A stretch of DNA of 64,000 nt, taken from NCBI RefSeq assembly GCF_042665595.1, contig NZ_JBHTCT010000033.1, forward strand, positions 61,652 through 125,651, read 5' to 3'. The position numbers were made by a program, and so were the translations under genes. Shown here piece by piece: positions 8,748-16,367 of the stretch. This DNA comes from Bhargavaea changchunensis. GTDB lineage: Bacteria; Bacillota; Bacilli; Bacillales_A; Planococcaceae. The first letter of the stretch is position 1, and each line of letters begins with the position of its first letter. Under the pieces are notes generated by a model. The model saw only the letters and a program-made list of their open reading frames with translations, ran no database searches and had not been told where the DNA came from.

Positions 8748-8984
8748 TTGGATCAATATTTTGCCTTCCAGTCTGTGACAGGGCTTATTTCCCATATCTT
8801 TTTCATCGCAGTCGCTTTTTATGCACTGCAGGCGCTCATGCCCGAAAGCTGGATCCGGAAGAACAAAGTGTTTCAGGCACAGCTCCTGTATATTCTGCTA
8901 AGTATCGCCATCGGTTCCGCTGTATCGAATTTCTTCCTGGACATATCCTATTGGTCAAGGCAGCTCCCCAGCCTTTTCGGCTGA
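8748..8984 (+). CDS. ywzB: DUF1146 family membrane protein (YwzB-like)
   Basis: A 78-residue protein with two hydrophobic segments, GLISHIFFIAVAFYALQAL and LLYILLSIAIGSAVSNFFL. The conserved segment around KAQ/FQAQLLYILLSIAIG matches the DUF1146 family found next to murAA in Bacillus, whose function is unknown. Start is TTG, with AAAGGCGG nine bases upstream. The C-terminus is followed at once by the hairpin agccttttcggct and a much larger inverted repeat. Confidence 0.85.
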   Translation: MDQYFAFQSVTGLISHIFFIAVAFYALQALMPESWIRKNKVFQAQLLYILLSIAIGSAVSNFFLDISYWSRQLPSLFG

Positions 8985-8987
8985 GGG

Positions 8988-9056
8988 CTGTCCTTCATGG
9001 ACGGGCGCGCGGAGCATCCGTTGTGGTGTGTTCCTGTCTCCGTCCATGAAGGACAG
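8988..9056. repeat. Perfect 17-bp inverted repeat with 35-base loop
   Basis: CTGTCCTTCATGGACGG (8988-9004) is perfectly complementary to bases 9040-9056. Neither side has the T-run of an intrinsic terminator. It sits right after the DUF1146 gene; the remaining bases up to murA (9057-9400) hold one promoter and no convincing gene. Confidence 0.8.
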
Positions 9057-9232
9057 ATAAGAAAAAAGACAGGAAGCTGTTTAACACAAATTTCATAGGG
9101 AATGAACAAATTAGGTATGAAGACCCGTGCCGGCCGGTGGGCGCTTACCGACACAAAAACAGAAGAATCGACGTATAGTATGACGAATGTGTAAAATTTA
9201 CGCTGCTAAGTGGCCGATGACTGGCGCAAATC

Positions 9233-9261
9233 TTGAAACGGCGACGGAAGCATTGTAAAAT
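9233..9261 (+). promoter_or_regulatory. Sigma-A promoter of murA
   Basis: TTGAAA (9233-9238), a 17-base spacer and TAAAAT (9256-9261). This would give a leader of about 130 bases before murA. No riboswitch-like structure is obvious in that leader. Confidence 0.65.
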
Positions 9262-9400
9262 GTTAATGGTTTGTGTTTTTATAGCGGACCCGCAGAATTC
9301 CTGACTGCAGGGCTTCAGAGGCGGGCCGTACCTTACGATACTACTTGAAAATCAGATCACGGAACACACGGATACGAGAGAGAAGCCGGAGGGACTTATA

Positions 9401-10702
9401 TTGGAAAAGATTATTGTTAAGGGTGGTCAGGCGCTGAAAGGGTCGGTTCGTGTCGAAGGGGCAAAGAACGCGGTTCTTCCTGTTCTTGCCGCGGCACTCC
9501 TTTCAACTGAAGGGACGAACATCATCAAGGATGTCCCGATTCTGACGGATGTATACACCATCAATGAGGTATTGAGGAGTTTGAACGCAACGGTCGATTT
9601 CGACGCGGAGCGCAATGAAGTGCGGATTGACGCATCTGCTCCGCTGTCAAGCGAGGCACAGTTCGAATATGTGCGCAAGATGCGGGCATCCATCCTTGTC
9701 ATGGGGCCACTGCTTGCACGTAACGGTTACGCGCGTGTTGCGCAGCCGGGCGGCTGTGCAATCGGGTCCCGGCCGATAGAACAGCACCTGAAGGGCTTTG
9801 AGGCGATGGGTGCCAAGATCAAGACGGGCAACGGCTACGTCGAAGCAAAAGTGGAAGGTCGCTTGAAGGGCGCCCGCATTTACATGGACTTCCCGAGCGT
9901 CGGCGCAACGGAGAATATCATGTCCGCGGCTGCGCTGGCCGAAGGGACGACCATTCTTGAAAACGCGGCGAAGGAACCGGAAATCGTCGACCTTGCGAAC
10001 TATATCAATGAGATGGGTGGCCGAATCATCGGTGCCGGTACGGATACGATCCGGATCGAAGGCGTCAGGTCACTGCGCGGAGCAACCCACCACATCATTC
10101 CGGACCGGATTGAAACCGGCACGTTCATGGTTGCCGCAGCGATCACCAAGGGCGATGTCATCATCGAGAATGCGGTGCCTGAGCACAATGCCGCACTGAT
10201 CGCAAAGCTTAAGGAAATGAACATCGAAATTGAAGACACCGATGCCGGCCTGCGCATCCGCGCTGATCAGCCTCTGCGTGCGGTGGATATCAAGACGATG
10301 CCATACCCTGGCTTCCCGACAGACATGCAGTCCCAGGTGATGGCGCTCATGCTGACGGCTGAAGGCACAGGAGTCCTTACGGAAACCGTATTTGAAAACC
10401 GCTTCATGCATGTGGAAGAATTCCGGCGCATGAACGCAAACGTTAAGATCGAGGGGCGTTCCGTCATCATGAACGGCCCGTCCAGCCTGCAGGGCGCCGA
10501 AGTGGCGGCCACTGACCTGCGTGCTGCTGCTGCGCTGATTCTGGCGGGGCTTGCGGCAGAAGGCATCACACGCGTGACTGAACTTATCCACCTTGATCGC
10601 GGCTATGTCGACTTCCATGGGAAGCTTGCACGTCTCGGAGCGGATATCATCCGTGTGAATGACGACGAAACAGCAGACGAAAAGGAAAAGGAACTGGTAT
10701 GA
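9401..10702 (+). CDS. murA: UDP-N-acetylglucosamine 1-carboxyvinyltransferase
   Basis: MurA transfers enolpyruvate from PEP to UDP-GlcNAc, the first committed step of peptidoglycan synthesis, in the cytoplasm. The 433-residue protein has the active-site cysteine in AQPGGCAIGSRP (Cys119), which is also the fosfomycin target, and the N-terminal KGGQALKGSVRVEGAKNAVL. Start is TTG with GGAGGG 9 bases upstream. Its place between DUF1146 and spoIID matches B. subtilis murAA rather than the second paralogue murAB. Confidence 0.96.
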   Translation: MEKIIVKGGQALKGSVRVEGAKNAVLPVLAAALLSTEGTNIIKDVPILTDVYTINEVLRSLNATVDFDAERNEVRIDASAPLSSEAQFEYVRKMRASILVMGPLLARNGYARVAQPGGCAIGSRPIEQHLKGFEAMGAKIKTGNGYVEAKVEGRLKGARIYMDFPSVGATENIMSAAALAEGTTILENAAKEPEIVDLANYINEMGGRIIGAGTDTIRIEGVRSLRGATHHIIPDRIETGTFMVAAAITKGDVIIENAVPEHNAALIAKLKEMNIEIEDTDAGLRIRADQPLRAVDIKTMPYPGFPTDMQSQVMALMLTAEGTGVLTETVFENRFMHVEEFRRMNANVKIEGRSVIMNGPSSLQGAEVAATDLRAAAALILAGLAAEGITRVTELIHLDRGYVDFHGKLARLGADIIRVNDDETADEKEKELV

Positions 10703-10808
10703 TTTCTTCGGGAGGGCGGCTACAGCCCTCCTGAAGATTGTGGAATGGTCTGCAAGGCCGGCTGCCACACCGCCAATGCATTCATCTTATCCTTATCTAT
10801 CTATAAGC

Positions 10809-10841
10809 AAAGCGGACCGGCTGTGAGCCGGTCCGCTTTTT
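10809..10841 (+). terminator. Terminator after murA
   Basis: AAAGCGGACCGGC (10809-10821) pairs with GCCGGTCCGCTTT (10827-10839) across a 5-base loop, followed by Ts. A second GC-rich hairpin without a T-run (about 10705-10737) lies nearer the murA stop. Confidence 0.92.
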
Positions 10842-10869
10842 CATATCTCTTCTTTCCGGCACATAGAAT
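10841..10869 (+). promoter_or_regulatory. Sigma-E-like promoter of spoIID
   Basis: TCATATC (10841-10847), 14 bases, then CATAGAAT (10862-10869) match the mother-cell sigma-E pattern (KMATATT, 13-15 bases, CATACAAT). The -10 element ends only five bases before the spoIID ATG, so transcription should begin at or next to the start codon. Confidence 0.65.
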
Positions 10870-10874
10870 CGGGT

Positions 10875-11855
10875 ATGAAAAAAATAATTGCACTCGGACT
10901 GATCATCTTCTTGTTTTGCATGCCGATTCTGTTGAAAAAAACTGAAGGTATGGCGGGGGACAAGCTTCCCGCGGCAACTGCGCCGATAGAAGTCGCTGTC
11001 ACGGAAGAAGGAGCGGGGTGCCAAGTTTTCCTGACAGTAGAGGGAGAGCCTGAACCGGTCCCGCTTGAGGAGTACGTAGTCGGCGTGGTTTCGGGCGAGA
11101 TGCCGACCGGCTTCAGCAAGGAAGCACTGAAGGCGCAGGCTATTGCTGCCCGCACGTACGCCCTGCGAGTAACGTCCGGCGGCAAGCAACCGATTGGCAA
11201 AGACACCGCACACCAGGTGTATAAGCCTGAGGCGGAGCGGAAAAAAGAGTGGGACAAGGCCTATTCGGATAACGAGCGGAAAGTGAGGGAAGCGGTGACC
11301 GAGACGGAAGGCAAAGTGCTGATCCATGAAGGTGAGCTCATCTCTGCCATGTTCCACTCCACCAGCAACGGAAAGACTGAAACGGCGAAAAATTACGGAG
11401 GCACTGATATTCCGTATCTTCAGAGTGTTGAAAGCCCAGAGGATGCCAAGGTATCTCCAAGATTTGAGGATTCGGAGACCTTCACACTCAGCCAATGGAA
11501 CAAGAAGCTCGGGGGAGATTGGAATGCGGCCAAATTCGGGACGCTCCGTCTGAAGCGGAACGAGACCGGACGTGTTCAGCAGGCGGAGGCGAACGGATTT
11601 ACGATGGAAGGACGGGAGATGCGGGAAAAGCTGGGACTCCGCTCCACGGACTTTGACATCGCATTCGATCCGGTCAAGAAAATCGTTCATGTTTTTACGA
11701 AAGGGTACGGCCATGGTGTCGGCATGAGCCAATACGGGGCAGAAGCCTACGCGCGCGAAGGGTGGCCTGCTGAAAAGATTTTATTCCACTATTATGAGGG
11801 AACAACAATAAAAAAATTGGAAGCGGACGATCCGGAGTGTTTAAAATCCCCTTAA
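10875..11855 (+). CDS. spoIID: Stage II sporulation protein D (SpoIID/LytB family)
   Basis: SpoIID is a membrane-anchored lytic transglycosylase needed for engulfment of the forespore. The 326-residue protein starts with a membrane anchor (IIALGLIIFLFCMPILL) and carries the SpoIID domain: LEEYVVGVVSGEMP with the catalytic glutamate, LKAQAIAARTYAL, MFHSTSNGKTE and the C-terminal GYGHGVGMSQYGAEAYA. No ribosome site is visible before the ATG and no other start lies upstream in frame. Next comes spoIIQ, 30 bases after the stop, as in B. subtilis. Confidence 0.93.
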   Translation: MKKIIALGLIIFLFCMPILLKKTEGMAGDKLPAATAPIEVAVTEEGAGCQVFLTVEGEPEPVPLEEYVVGVVSGEMPTGFSKEALKAQAIAARTYALRVTSGGKQPIGKDTAHQVYKPEAERKKEWDKAYSDNERKVREAVTETEGKVLIHEGELISAMFHSTSNGKTETAKNYGGTDIPYLQSVESPEDAKVSPRFEDSETFTLSQWNKKLGGDWNAAKFGTLRLKRNETGRVQQAEANGFTMEGREMREKLGLRSTDFDIAFDPVKKIVHVFTKGYGHGVGMSQYGAEAYAREGWPAEKILFHYYEGTTIKKLEADDPECLKSP

Positions 11856-11885
11856 CCTGCCAACAATGCGGTTGAGGTGATGATA

Positions 11886-12548
11886 ATGAGAGAAGAGAAA
11901 CCGAATAATCCTTCTCAGAAGAACAAGAATCGCAAAAGCTGGTTGTGGCCGGCCATCTATTCAGGATTCGCGGTCTTATTCGTAGGGATGGTCTGGACCT
12001 ATCAGGCAGTAACGAATGACGATGCAGGTGAAAAAGCTGAAGTATCACAATCCGGTCCCGCAGGTGGAGGCGGAAACGTCACTGTGGAAACCAATGCCTC
12101 GAACGAAACCATGAAATTCCCGTTCGATGAAGCGCTTCTCGATGGCGTATCTGTTATTCAGGAATACTATGACATGGAAGCAGATTCAGAGCAGCGAGAG
12201 AAAGCTCTTCTCGTCTTTAGTCAGACGTATGTGACAAACAGCGGCGTGTCACTCTCGAACGGTGATGAGCCGTTCGAGGTGAAGGCAGTGCTGAGCGGCA
12301 CGGTGGAAGACGTGGTTGTCGACGAATTCATGGGCAACAAGGTGACCATCAAGCATGCTGATGGCCTGGAGACGACTTATGGCTCGGTCACGGGCATTCA
12401 AGTGGAAAAGGGCGACCAGGTTGCCCAGGGTGAGACGATCGCCACTACTGCCGCCAACGAGTGGAACCCGACGGCAGGCAATCACCTGCTCTTCGAAGTG
12501 AAAAAAGATGGTGTCGCGGTGAATCCGGGGAATTACCTGGCATTCTGA
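11886..12548 (+). CDS. spoIIQ: Stage II sporulation protein Q (degenerate M23/LytM fold)
   Basis: SpoIIQ spans the forespore membrane and forms the channel and zipper with mother-cell SpoIIIAH. The 220-residue protein has a polar N-terminus, one membrane helix (AIYSGFAVLFVGMVWTYQ) and a LytM-like domain ending NHLLFEVKKDGVAVNPGNYL. Compared with the active M23 protein at 57983, HAGVD is replaced by NSGVS and HLHFE by HLLFE, so most zinc ligands are lost; it is probably structural, not catalytic. ATG 11886 is chosen because GAGGTG lies six bases before it. Its position after spoIID supports the name. Confidence 0.88.
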   Translation: MREEKPNNPSQKNKNRKSWLWPAIYSGFAVLFVGMVWTYQAVTNDDAGEKAEVSQSGPAGGGGNVTVETNASNETMKFPFDEALLDGVSVIQEYYDMEADSEQREKALLVFSQTYVTNSGVSLSNGDEPFEVKAVLSGTVEDVVVDEFMGNKVTIKHADGLETTYGSVTGIQVEKGDQVAQGETIATTAANEWNPTAGNHLLFEVKKDGVAVNPGNYLAF

Positions 12549-12554
12549 TCTCAG

Positions 12555-12591
12555 CCGGGCAGCCGACCAAGTGTCGTGCTGCCCGGTTTTT
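12555..12591 (+). terminator. Terminator after spoIIQ
   Basis: CCGGGCAGC (12555-12563) pairs with GCTGCCCGG (12578-12586) across a 14-base loop that can itself pair, followed by five Ts. Confidence 0.9.
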
Positions 12592-12618
12592 AATGTTTTG
12601 GGGATCCGGTGAGGGGGG

Positions 12619-12660
12619 GACGTTAACAAAGTATATTGAGACGTTGCTAAAGAAGCGTTG
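12619..12660 (+). repeat. 21-bp tandem repeat array, locus D (degenerate, two units)
   Basis: GACGTT recurs exactly 21 bases apart (12619 and 12640), with TATTGAGACGTTGCTAAAG closest to the consensus seen at 17.5, 29.3 and 30.6 kb. A further AGCGTTG follows. It lies between the spoIIQ terminator and spoIIID, in the same orientation as spoIIQ. Confidence 0.55.
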
Positions 12661-12792
12661 CAAACGACAATCCTCCCGAACAGTGCGGTCACCGCCTTTC
12701 TTCCCAAAGACGATTTTCCTTCATCCGGTCTGAATCCCCGATTGGCGGCATATGTTGTGAAAAGCGTTCCTACATGAGGAAAGGAAGAGAAC

Positions 12793-13086
12793 GTGCACGA
12801 ACATATCCGGCGCCGATGCCTGAAGTTGGGGGAATTGCTGCTGGAGACGAGGGCGACCGTCCGGGCGCTTGCCCGATCGACGGGATATTCCAAAAGCACC
12901 GTCCACAAGGATCTGACGGAGCGGCTCCCGAACGTGGATGGGGAGCTGGCACGTGAAGTCGCGGAGGTGCTCGCCTATCACAAGGCGATCCGGCACCTGC
13001 GCGGAGGCGAGGCGACGCGCGACAAGTGGCGCCGCACCCGCACCGGGTCGGAAGGGTGCAAGGAACCGGCGGCCCCGAAATCCTGA
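12793..13086 (+). CDS. spoIIID: Stage III sporulation transcriptional regulator SpoIIID
   Basis: A 97-residue DNA-binding protein that activates and represses mother-cell genes between sigma-E and sigma-K. The helix-turn-helix VRALARSTGYSKSTVHKDLT and the following ERLPNVDGELAREV and YHKAIRHLRGGEAT are nearly diagnostic. Start is GTG (MHEHIRRRC) with AAGGAAG eight bases upstream; SpoIIID usually begins MHDYI. The C-terminal tail is longer and more basic than the core. It lies just before mbl as in B. subtilis. Confidence 0.96.
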   Translation: MHEHIRRRCLKLGELLLETRATVRALARSTGYSKSTVHKDLTERLPNVDGELAREVAEVLAYHKAIRHLRGGEATRDKWRRTRTGSEGCKEPAAPKS

Positions 13087-13135
13087 AAAAGCGGTCCGCG
13101 TCCGGCATTCTGCCGGACCGACGGGGCGCTTTTTT
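13086..13135 (+). terminator. Terminator after spoIIID
   Basis: An inner stem GTCCGGC/GCCGGAC (13100-13106 with 13112-13118) lies inside an outer AAAAAGCG/CGCTTTTT pairing. The T-run ends at about 13135. Confidence 0.88.
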
Positions 13136-13239
13136 CATGGGAGAGCAGCCGTGATTCCCATATGTTCATTGTCCGGCTGCTATGATAAAATGGGACAAGA
13201 CAGAAAAACGTATGGGAGACGGACGAAGGGAGCACGGAT

Positions 13240-14235
13240 ATGTTCTACAGGGATATCGGAATCGACCTCGGCACGTCGAACACGCTGATTCACGTGAAGG
13301 GGAGCGGCGTCGTGCTGAACGAGCCTTCGGTCGTCGCGATTGATCCGAAAACAAAACAGGTGCTGGCTGTAGGGGACGAGGCATACCGGATGCTCGGACG
13401 TGCGCCGGGGACCATCCAGACCATCCGTCCGCTGAAAGACGGCGTCATCGCCGATTTTGATATGACCGAAGCCATGCTGACCAAGTTTATTGACCGTCTC
13501 GGTGTAAAAGGATTTCTCCGAAAACCGAGAATTCTGATCTGCTGCCCGGTCGAGGTGACCGCTGTCGAGCAGAAAGCGATCCAGGATGCTGCGCTTAAGG
13601 CTGGTGCCCGCAGTGTATACATAGAAGAAGAGCCGAAGGTTGCCGCAATCGGCGCCGGTATGGATATCTTCCAGCCGAGTGGCAATATGATCATTGACAT
13701 CGGCGGAGGCACGACCGACATTGCGGTCCTGTCGATGGGGGGGATCGTCACAAGCCAGTCCGTCAAAATCGGAGGATACACGTTTGATGCGGACATACTG
13801 CAGTACATCAAGAAACATGAGCAGCTGCTGATCGGGGAACGGACAGCGGAGCTGATCAAACAAGAGATCGGGACGGCGCTTCCGGGTGCGGAAAAGAAGA
13901 CGATCGACATTCGCGGCAGGGATCTCGTCAGCGGCCTTCCCCGTGCCGTTACAGTGGATTCCGACAAAGTAGCCGGTGCCATAAGGGAATCTGTCATGGC
14001 GATCGTCCAGGGAGCCAGGAACGTGCTGGAAAAGACACCTCCGGAGCTTTCGGCGGACATCATCGACCGGGGCATCATCCTGACGGGCGGAGGCGCGCTT
14101 CTTGACGGAATTGACGGCCTGCTGTCTGAACAGGTGAAGGTGCCTGTCTATCTGGCAGACGATCCGCTTGGATGTGTAGTGACGGGGACAGGCATCATGC
14201 TGGACCGTCAGCGGCCGGTATTCGTCAAACGCTAA
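13240..14235 (+). CDS. mbl: MreB-family cell-shape actin homologue Mbl
   Basis: A 331-residue bacterial actin that forms membrane-associated filaments guiding lateral wall synthesis. Nucleotide-binding motifs are IGIDLGTSNTLI (phosphate 1), MIIDIGGGTTDIAV (phosphate 2) and ILTGGGALLDGI (adenosine). Mbl rather than MreB is preferred because it follows spoIIID and lies alone, not in an mreBCD cluster. An ATG start has AAGGGAG upstream. The flagellar hook genes flhO and flhP that follow mbl in B. subtilis are absent here. Confidence 0.94.
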   Translation: MFYRDIGIDLGTSNTLIHVKGSGVVLNEPSVVAIDPKTKQVLAVGDEAYRMLGRAPGTIQTIRPLKDGVIADFDMTEAMLTKFIDRLGVKGFLRKPRILICCPVEVTAVEQKAIQDAALKAGARSVYIEEEPKVAAIGAGMDIFQPSGNMIIDIGGGTTDIAVLSMGGIVTSQSVKIGGYTFDADILQYIKKHEQLLIGERTAELIKQEIGTALPGAEKKTIDIRGRDLVSGLPRAVTVDSDKVAGAIRESVMAIVQGARNVLEKTPPELSADIIDRGIILTGGGALLDGIDGLLSEQVKVPVYLADDPLGCVVTGTGIMLDRQRPVFVKR

Positions 14236-14262
14236 ATCAATGCACGGATTAGGGAGATTGCA

Positions 14263-14739
14263 ATGACTGGAAAAGAAAAGACCGAACAGAATACCGGCAA
14301 ACGGCAAAAAAACGGGATAACCGGCCGCTCAGGTGAACGGACATTCCGCGCGACAAACCGGACGGCTGAGCGGCAAAAAACTGCCGGACGGAATAAAGCC
14401 TCCGTGGCCGCAGTTCCTCCACCGCAGCGTACAGCAGGCAAAGTGTTCAAGGCAACCAACCGGACCGCGGAGCGGGAAAAGGCGCTTGCAGGTGCACGAA
14501 AAAAAACGGCGGGAAAACAGGCTGCAACGGAAGGCGGCCGGCAGGAGGTCGGCCGCTGGGTCCAGATCCGGCTCATTCCGATCTGGCTGCGCGTACTGTT
14601 GTTTCTGATAGGTGTCGTGCTGGCCGCCGTGCTGGGCGTGATGTTCGGCTACGGTGTCATCGGTGACGGCAAGGCACTTGATGCACTGAAGCCGGAGACA
14701 TGGCAGCACATCTGGAAAATGATCAAAGGCGATGTATGA
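14263..14739 (+). CDS. EpuA-like single-pass membrane protein (RNA polymerase subunit beta-related family)
   Basis: A 158-residue protein with a strongly basic N-terminal half and one membrane helix (LRVLLFLIGVVLAAVLGVMF) near residues 105-124. The tail GYGVIGDGKALDALKPETWQ resembles the EpuA family, often labelled DNA-directed RNA polymerase subunit beta although it is only a small membrane protein. The basic region carries two copies of FxATNRTAER (RTFRATNRTAERQK and KVFKATNRTAEREK), evidence of internal duplication. It lies between mbl and fabZ, so a role at the envelope is plausible. Function is unknown. Confidence 0.7.
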   Translation: MTGKEKTEQNTGKRQKNGITGRSGERTFRATNRTAERQKTAGRNKASVAAVPPPQRTAGKVFKATNRTAEREKALAGARKKTAGKQAATEGGRQEVGRWVQIRLIPIWLRVLLFLIGVVLAAVLGVMFGYGVIGDGKALDALKPETWQHIWKMIKGDV

Positions 14740-14776
14740 CCGCCATCAGGCAGGCCATATTGAAGGAGGAGCACGT

Positions 14777-15223
14777 ATGTTGACGACAGAACAGATTCAG
14801 GCAATCCTGCCGCACCGCTATCCGTTTCTTCTGGTCGACCGGATAACGGAACTGGAAGAGGGCAAGCGGGCAGCAGGCTATAAGAACGTGACCATCAATG
14901 AAGATTTCTTCAATGGACATTTTCCCGGCTATCCGGTCATGCCGGGTGTCCTGATCGTCGAGGCGCTGGCGCAGGTAGGGGCGACTGCAGTACTTTCGAT
15001 TGAAGACAATGCAGGCAGGCTTGCGTTTTTCACCGGCATCGACAATTGCCGCTTCAAACGGCAGGTAAAGCCTGGTGACCGGCTGGATTTGGAAGTCGAG
15101 CTCACGCGCCTCAGGGGCACGATGGGCAAGGGCCATGCCATCGCCCGGGTCGACGGCGAAATCGCATGCGAAGCGGATATCCTGTTCGCCATCGGCCCCA
15201 AGGCCGAAGCGTCAGAAGCCTGA
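14777..15223 (+). CDS. fabZ: (3R)-hydroxyacyl-ACP dehydratase FabZ
   Basis: FabZ dehydrates 3-hydroxyacyl-ACP in fatty acid elongation. The 148-residue hot-dog fold protein has the catalytic His48 in NGHFPGYPVMPG and Glu62 in VEALAQ. The ATG at 14777 (MLTTEQIQAILPHRYPF) has AAGGAGGAG upstream. Its place after mbl corresponds to B. subtilis ywpB. The 200 bases after it hold no convincing gene; a 16-bp palindrome lies at 15364-15379. Confidence 0.96.
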   Translation: MLTTEQIQAILPHRYPFLLVDRITELEEGKRAAGYKNVTINEDFFNGHFPGYPVMPGVLIVEALAQVGATAVLSIEDNAGRLAFFTGIDNCRFKRQVKPGDRLDLEVELTRLRGTMGKGHAIARVDGEIACEADILFAIGPKAEASEA

Positions 15224-15363
15224 CTTCATTTAGCATGTGCAGGAAAGTCCGCTTCATGCGGGAAGTGCAGGCTGAAATAGGAAATGAGAATTTAATCATC
15301 GTTCCTCCCCAAACGGCCAAGCTAAGACCATCGCGCAGGCCTGCGTGATGACCGAGGCAGAGT

Positions 15364-15379
15364 GGCCGTCCGGACGGCC
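15364..15379. repeat. 16-bp perfect palindrome
   Basis: GGCCGTCCGGACGGCC lies about 40 bases before the lipoprotein ribosome site. It could be an operator or a very short hairpin. Nothing else in 15224-15420 looks functional. Confidence 0.5.
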
Positions 15380-15420
15380 GTGCTGAAGCCTTGCACAAAA
15401 GCCGGAGGGGAGGATTTTTA

Positions 15421-15768
15421 ATGCTGAAAAAAGCGGCACCGACACTGTTTGCCACCGCTGTCATACTTGCGGGTTGCAACGGGAACAACCAGGACGCACT
15501 CCCGGCAAACAACGAAACTCCGATGGAGGACATCCAGGACGGCAATAACCGGATGTACGATGAAGACCGGATCAATGACGGAAACGGTGACGGCATGAAC
15601 GGGAACGGGACAAACGGCCCCGTCGACCGAGATGGTACGGGACCGGGATTCGGTGAGTTCGGAAATGATAACGGCGGAGGAACGGATGTCGAACAGCGGA
15701 AAGATATCATAGAAGATGATCTTAACCGCAATGGAAACGGCAATGGCGGCGGCATGGGCGGCGGCTGA
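15421..15768 (+). CDS. Small Asn/Gly/Asp-rich lipoprotein
   Basis: A 115-residue predicted lipoprotein. The signal peptide KKAAPTLFATAVILAGC ends in the lipobox LAGC, so Cys at about position 19 should be lipidated and the protein anchored outside the membrane. The rest is low in hydrophobics and rich in Asn, Gly and Asp, with no recognised domain and a glycine-rich end. GGAGGGGAGG precedes the ATG. A terminator follows directly. Function is not known. Confidence 0.75.
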   Translation: MLKKAAPTLFATAVILAGCNGNNQDALPANNETPMEDIQDGNNRMYDEDRINDGNGDGMNGNGTNGPVDRDGTGPGFGEFGNDNGGGTDVEQRKDIIEDDLNRNGNGNGGGMGGG

Positions 15769-15776
15769 TGAAAAAG

Positions 15777-15809
15777 AACCCGGCTCGGGCAGGCGCCCGG
15801 CCGGGTTTT
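15777..15809 (+). terminator. Terminator after the lipoprotein gene
   Basis: AACCCGGC (15777-15784) pairs with GCCGGGTT (15800-15807), enclosing a second stem CGGGC/GCCCG. Ts follow. Confidence 0.88.
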
Positions 15810-15843
15810 GTCATGTAAAGAACCGCCTGCAGAGGCGGCAAGC

Positions 15844-16290
15844 TCAGGAATTTTGTTTATCCCGGTCGCGCTTAAGCTGCGGCCGGTTTTTCATGTCTGA
15901 CCTGAAACGGTCAAGCATTTCGTCTCCCTGCAGCCCTTCGGCGATCAGTTCCTCGAGGAGGTGTTCGGCGTACTGGGAACGGACCCGCTTTAGCGGTCCT
16001 TTCAGAAGGATTGAGATATGGTCGCCGATTTCTTTTACCGCATAAACGGCGAGCCTGAATCCGGCAGGTTCGTTTTCAGGGTAGGAAATGACAGCCTTTG
16101 CGTTAAGAACTTCACCCGATTCAAGCCATTCATCAAACACCGGCTTGTGCTCTTTATCGATGAACATCTCCAGGATCCAGGAGCGGCGGCTGTTTTCTTC
16201 ATTGATGATGATTCCGTCGAAAAGTGGGCAGGAAAAGAATTCTCCGTCATTCCTCTCAAAATGGACAGACAGCAGTTTAAATGATTTCAC
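15844..16290 (-). CDS. ywpF: YwpF family protein
   Basis: A 148-residue soluble protein that matches the YwpF-like family by size and by its opening KSFKLLSVHF. In B. subtilis ywpF lies between fabZ and the competence ssb gene, exactly as here. Its role is unknown; Bacillus YwpF is linked loosely to stress or motility regulons. Start is GTG with GGGGGGTGA upstream on the minus strand. It is divergent from ssbB, and the 277-base gap between them carries the ComK-type boxes. Confidence 0.78.
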   Translation of the reverse strand: MKSFKLLSVHFERNDGEFFSCPLFDGIIINEENSRRSWILEMFIDKEHKPVFDEWLESGEVLNAKAVISYPENEPAGFRLAVYAVKEIGDHISILLKGPLKRVRSQYAEHLLEELIAEGLQGDEMLDRFRSDMKNRPQLKRDRDKQNS

Positions 16291-16367
16291 AGGGCTTCAC
16301 CCCCCGGTATTTTGTACGCCCAGTATACCATACCGGAACCTTGCAGAAATATTCTTTCGTAACTGCC

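Noticed and set aside
8970..8983. Terminator inside the DUF1146 gene end (agccttttcggct)
   Set aside because: Short four-base stem overlapping the stop codon, with no T-run.
15236..15348. 37-codon gene after fabZ
   Set aside because: No ribosome site, no hydrophobic or domain pattern, basic random-looking sequence.
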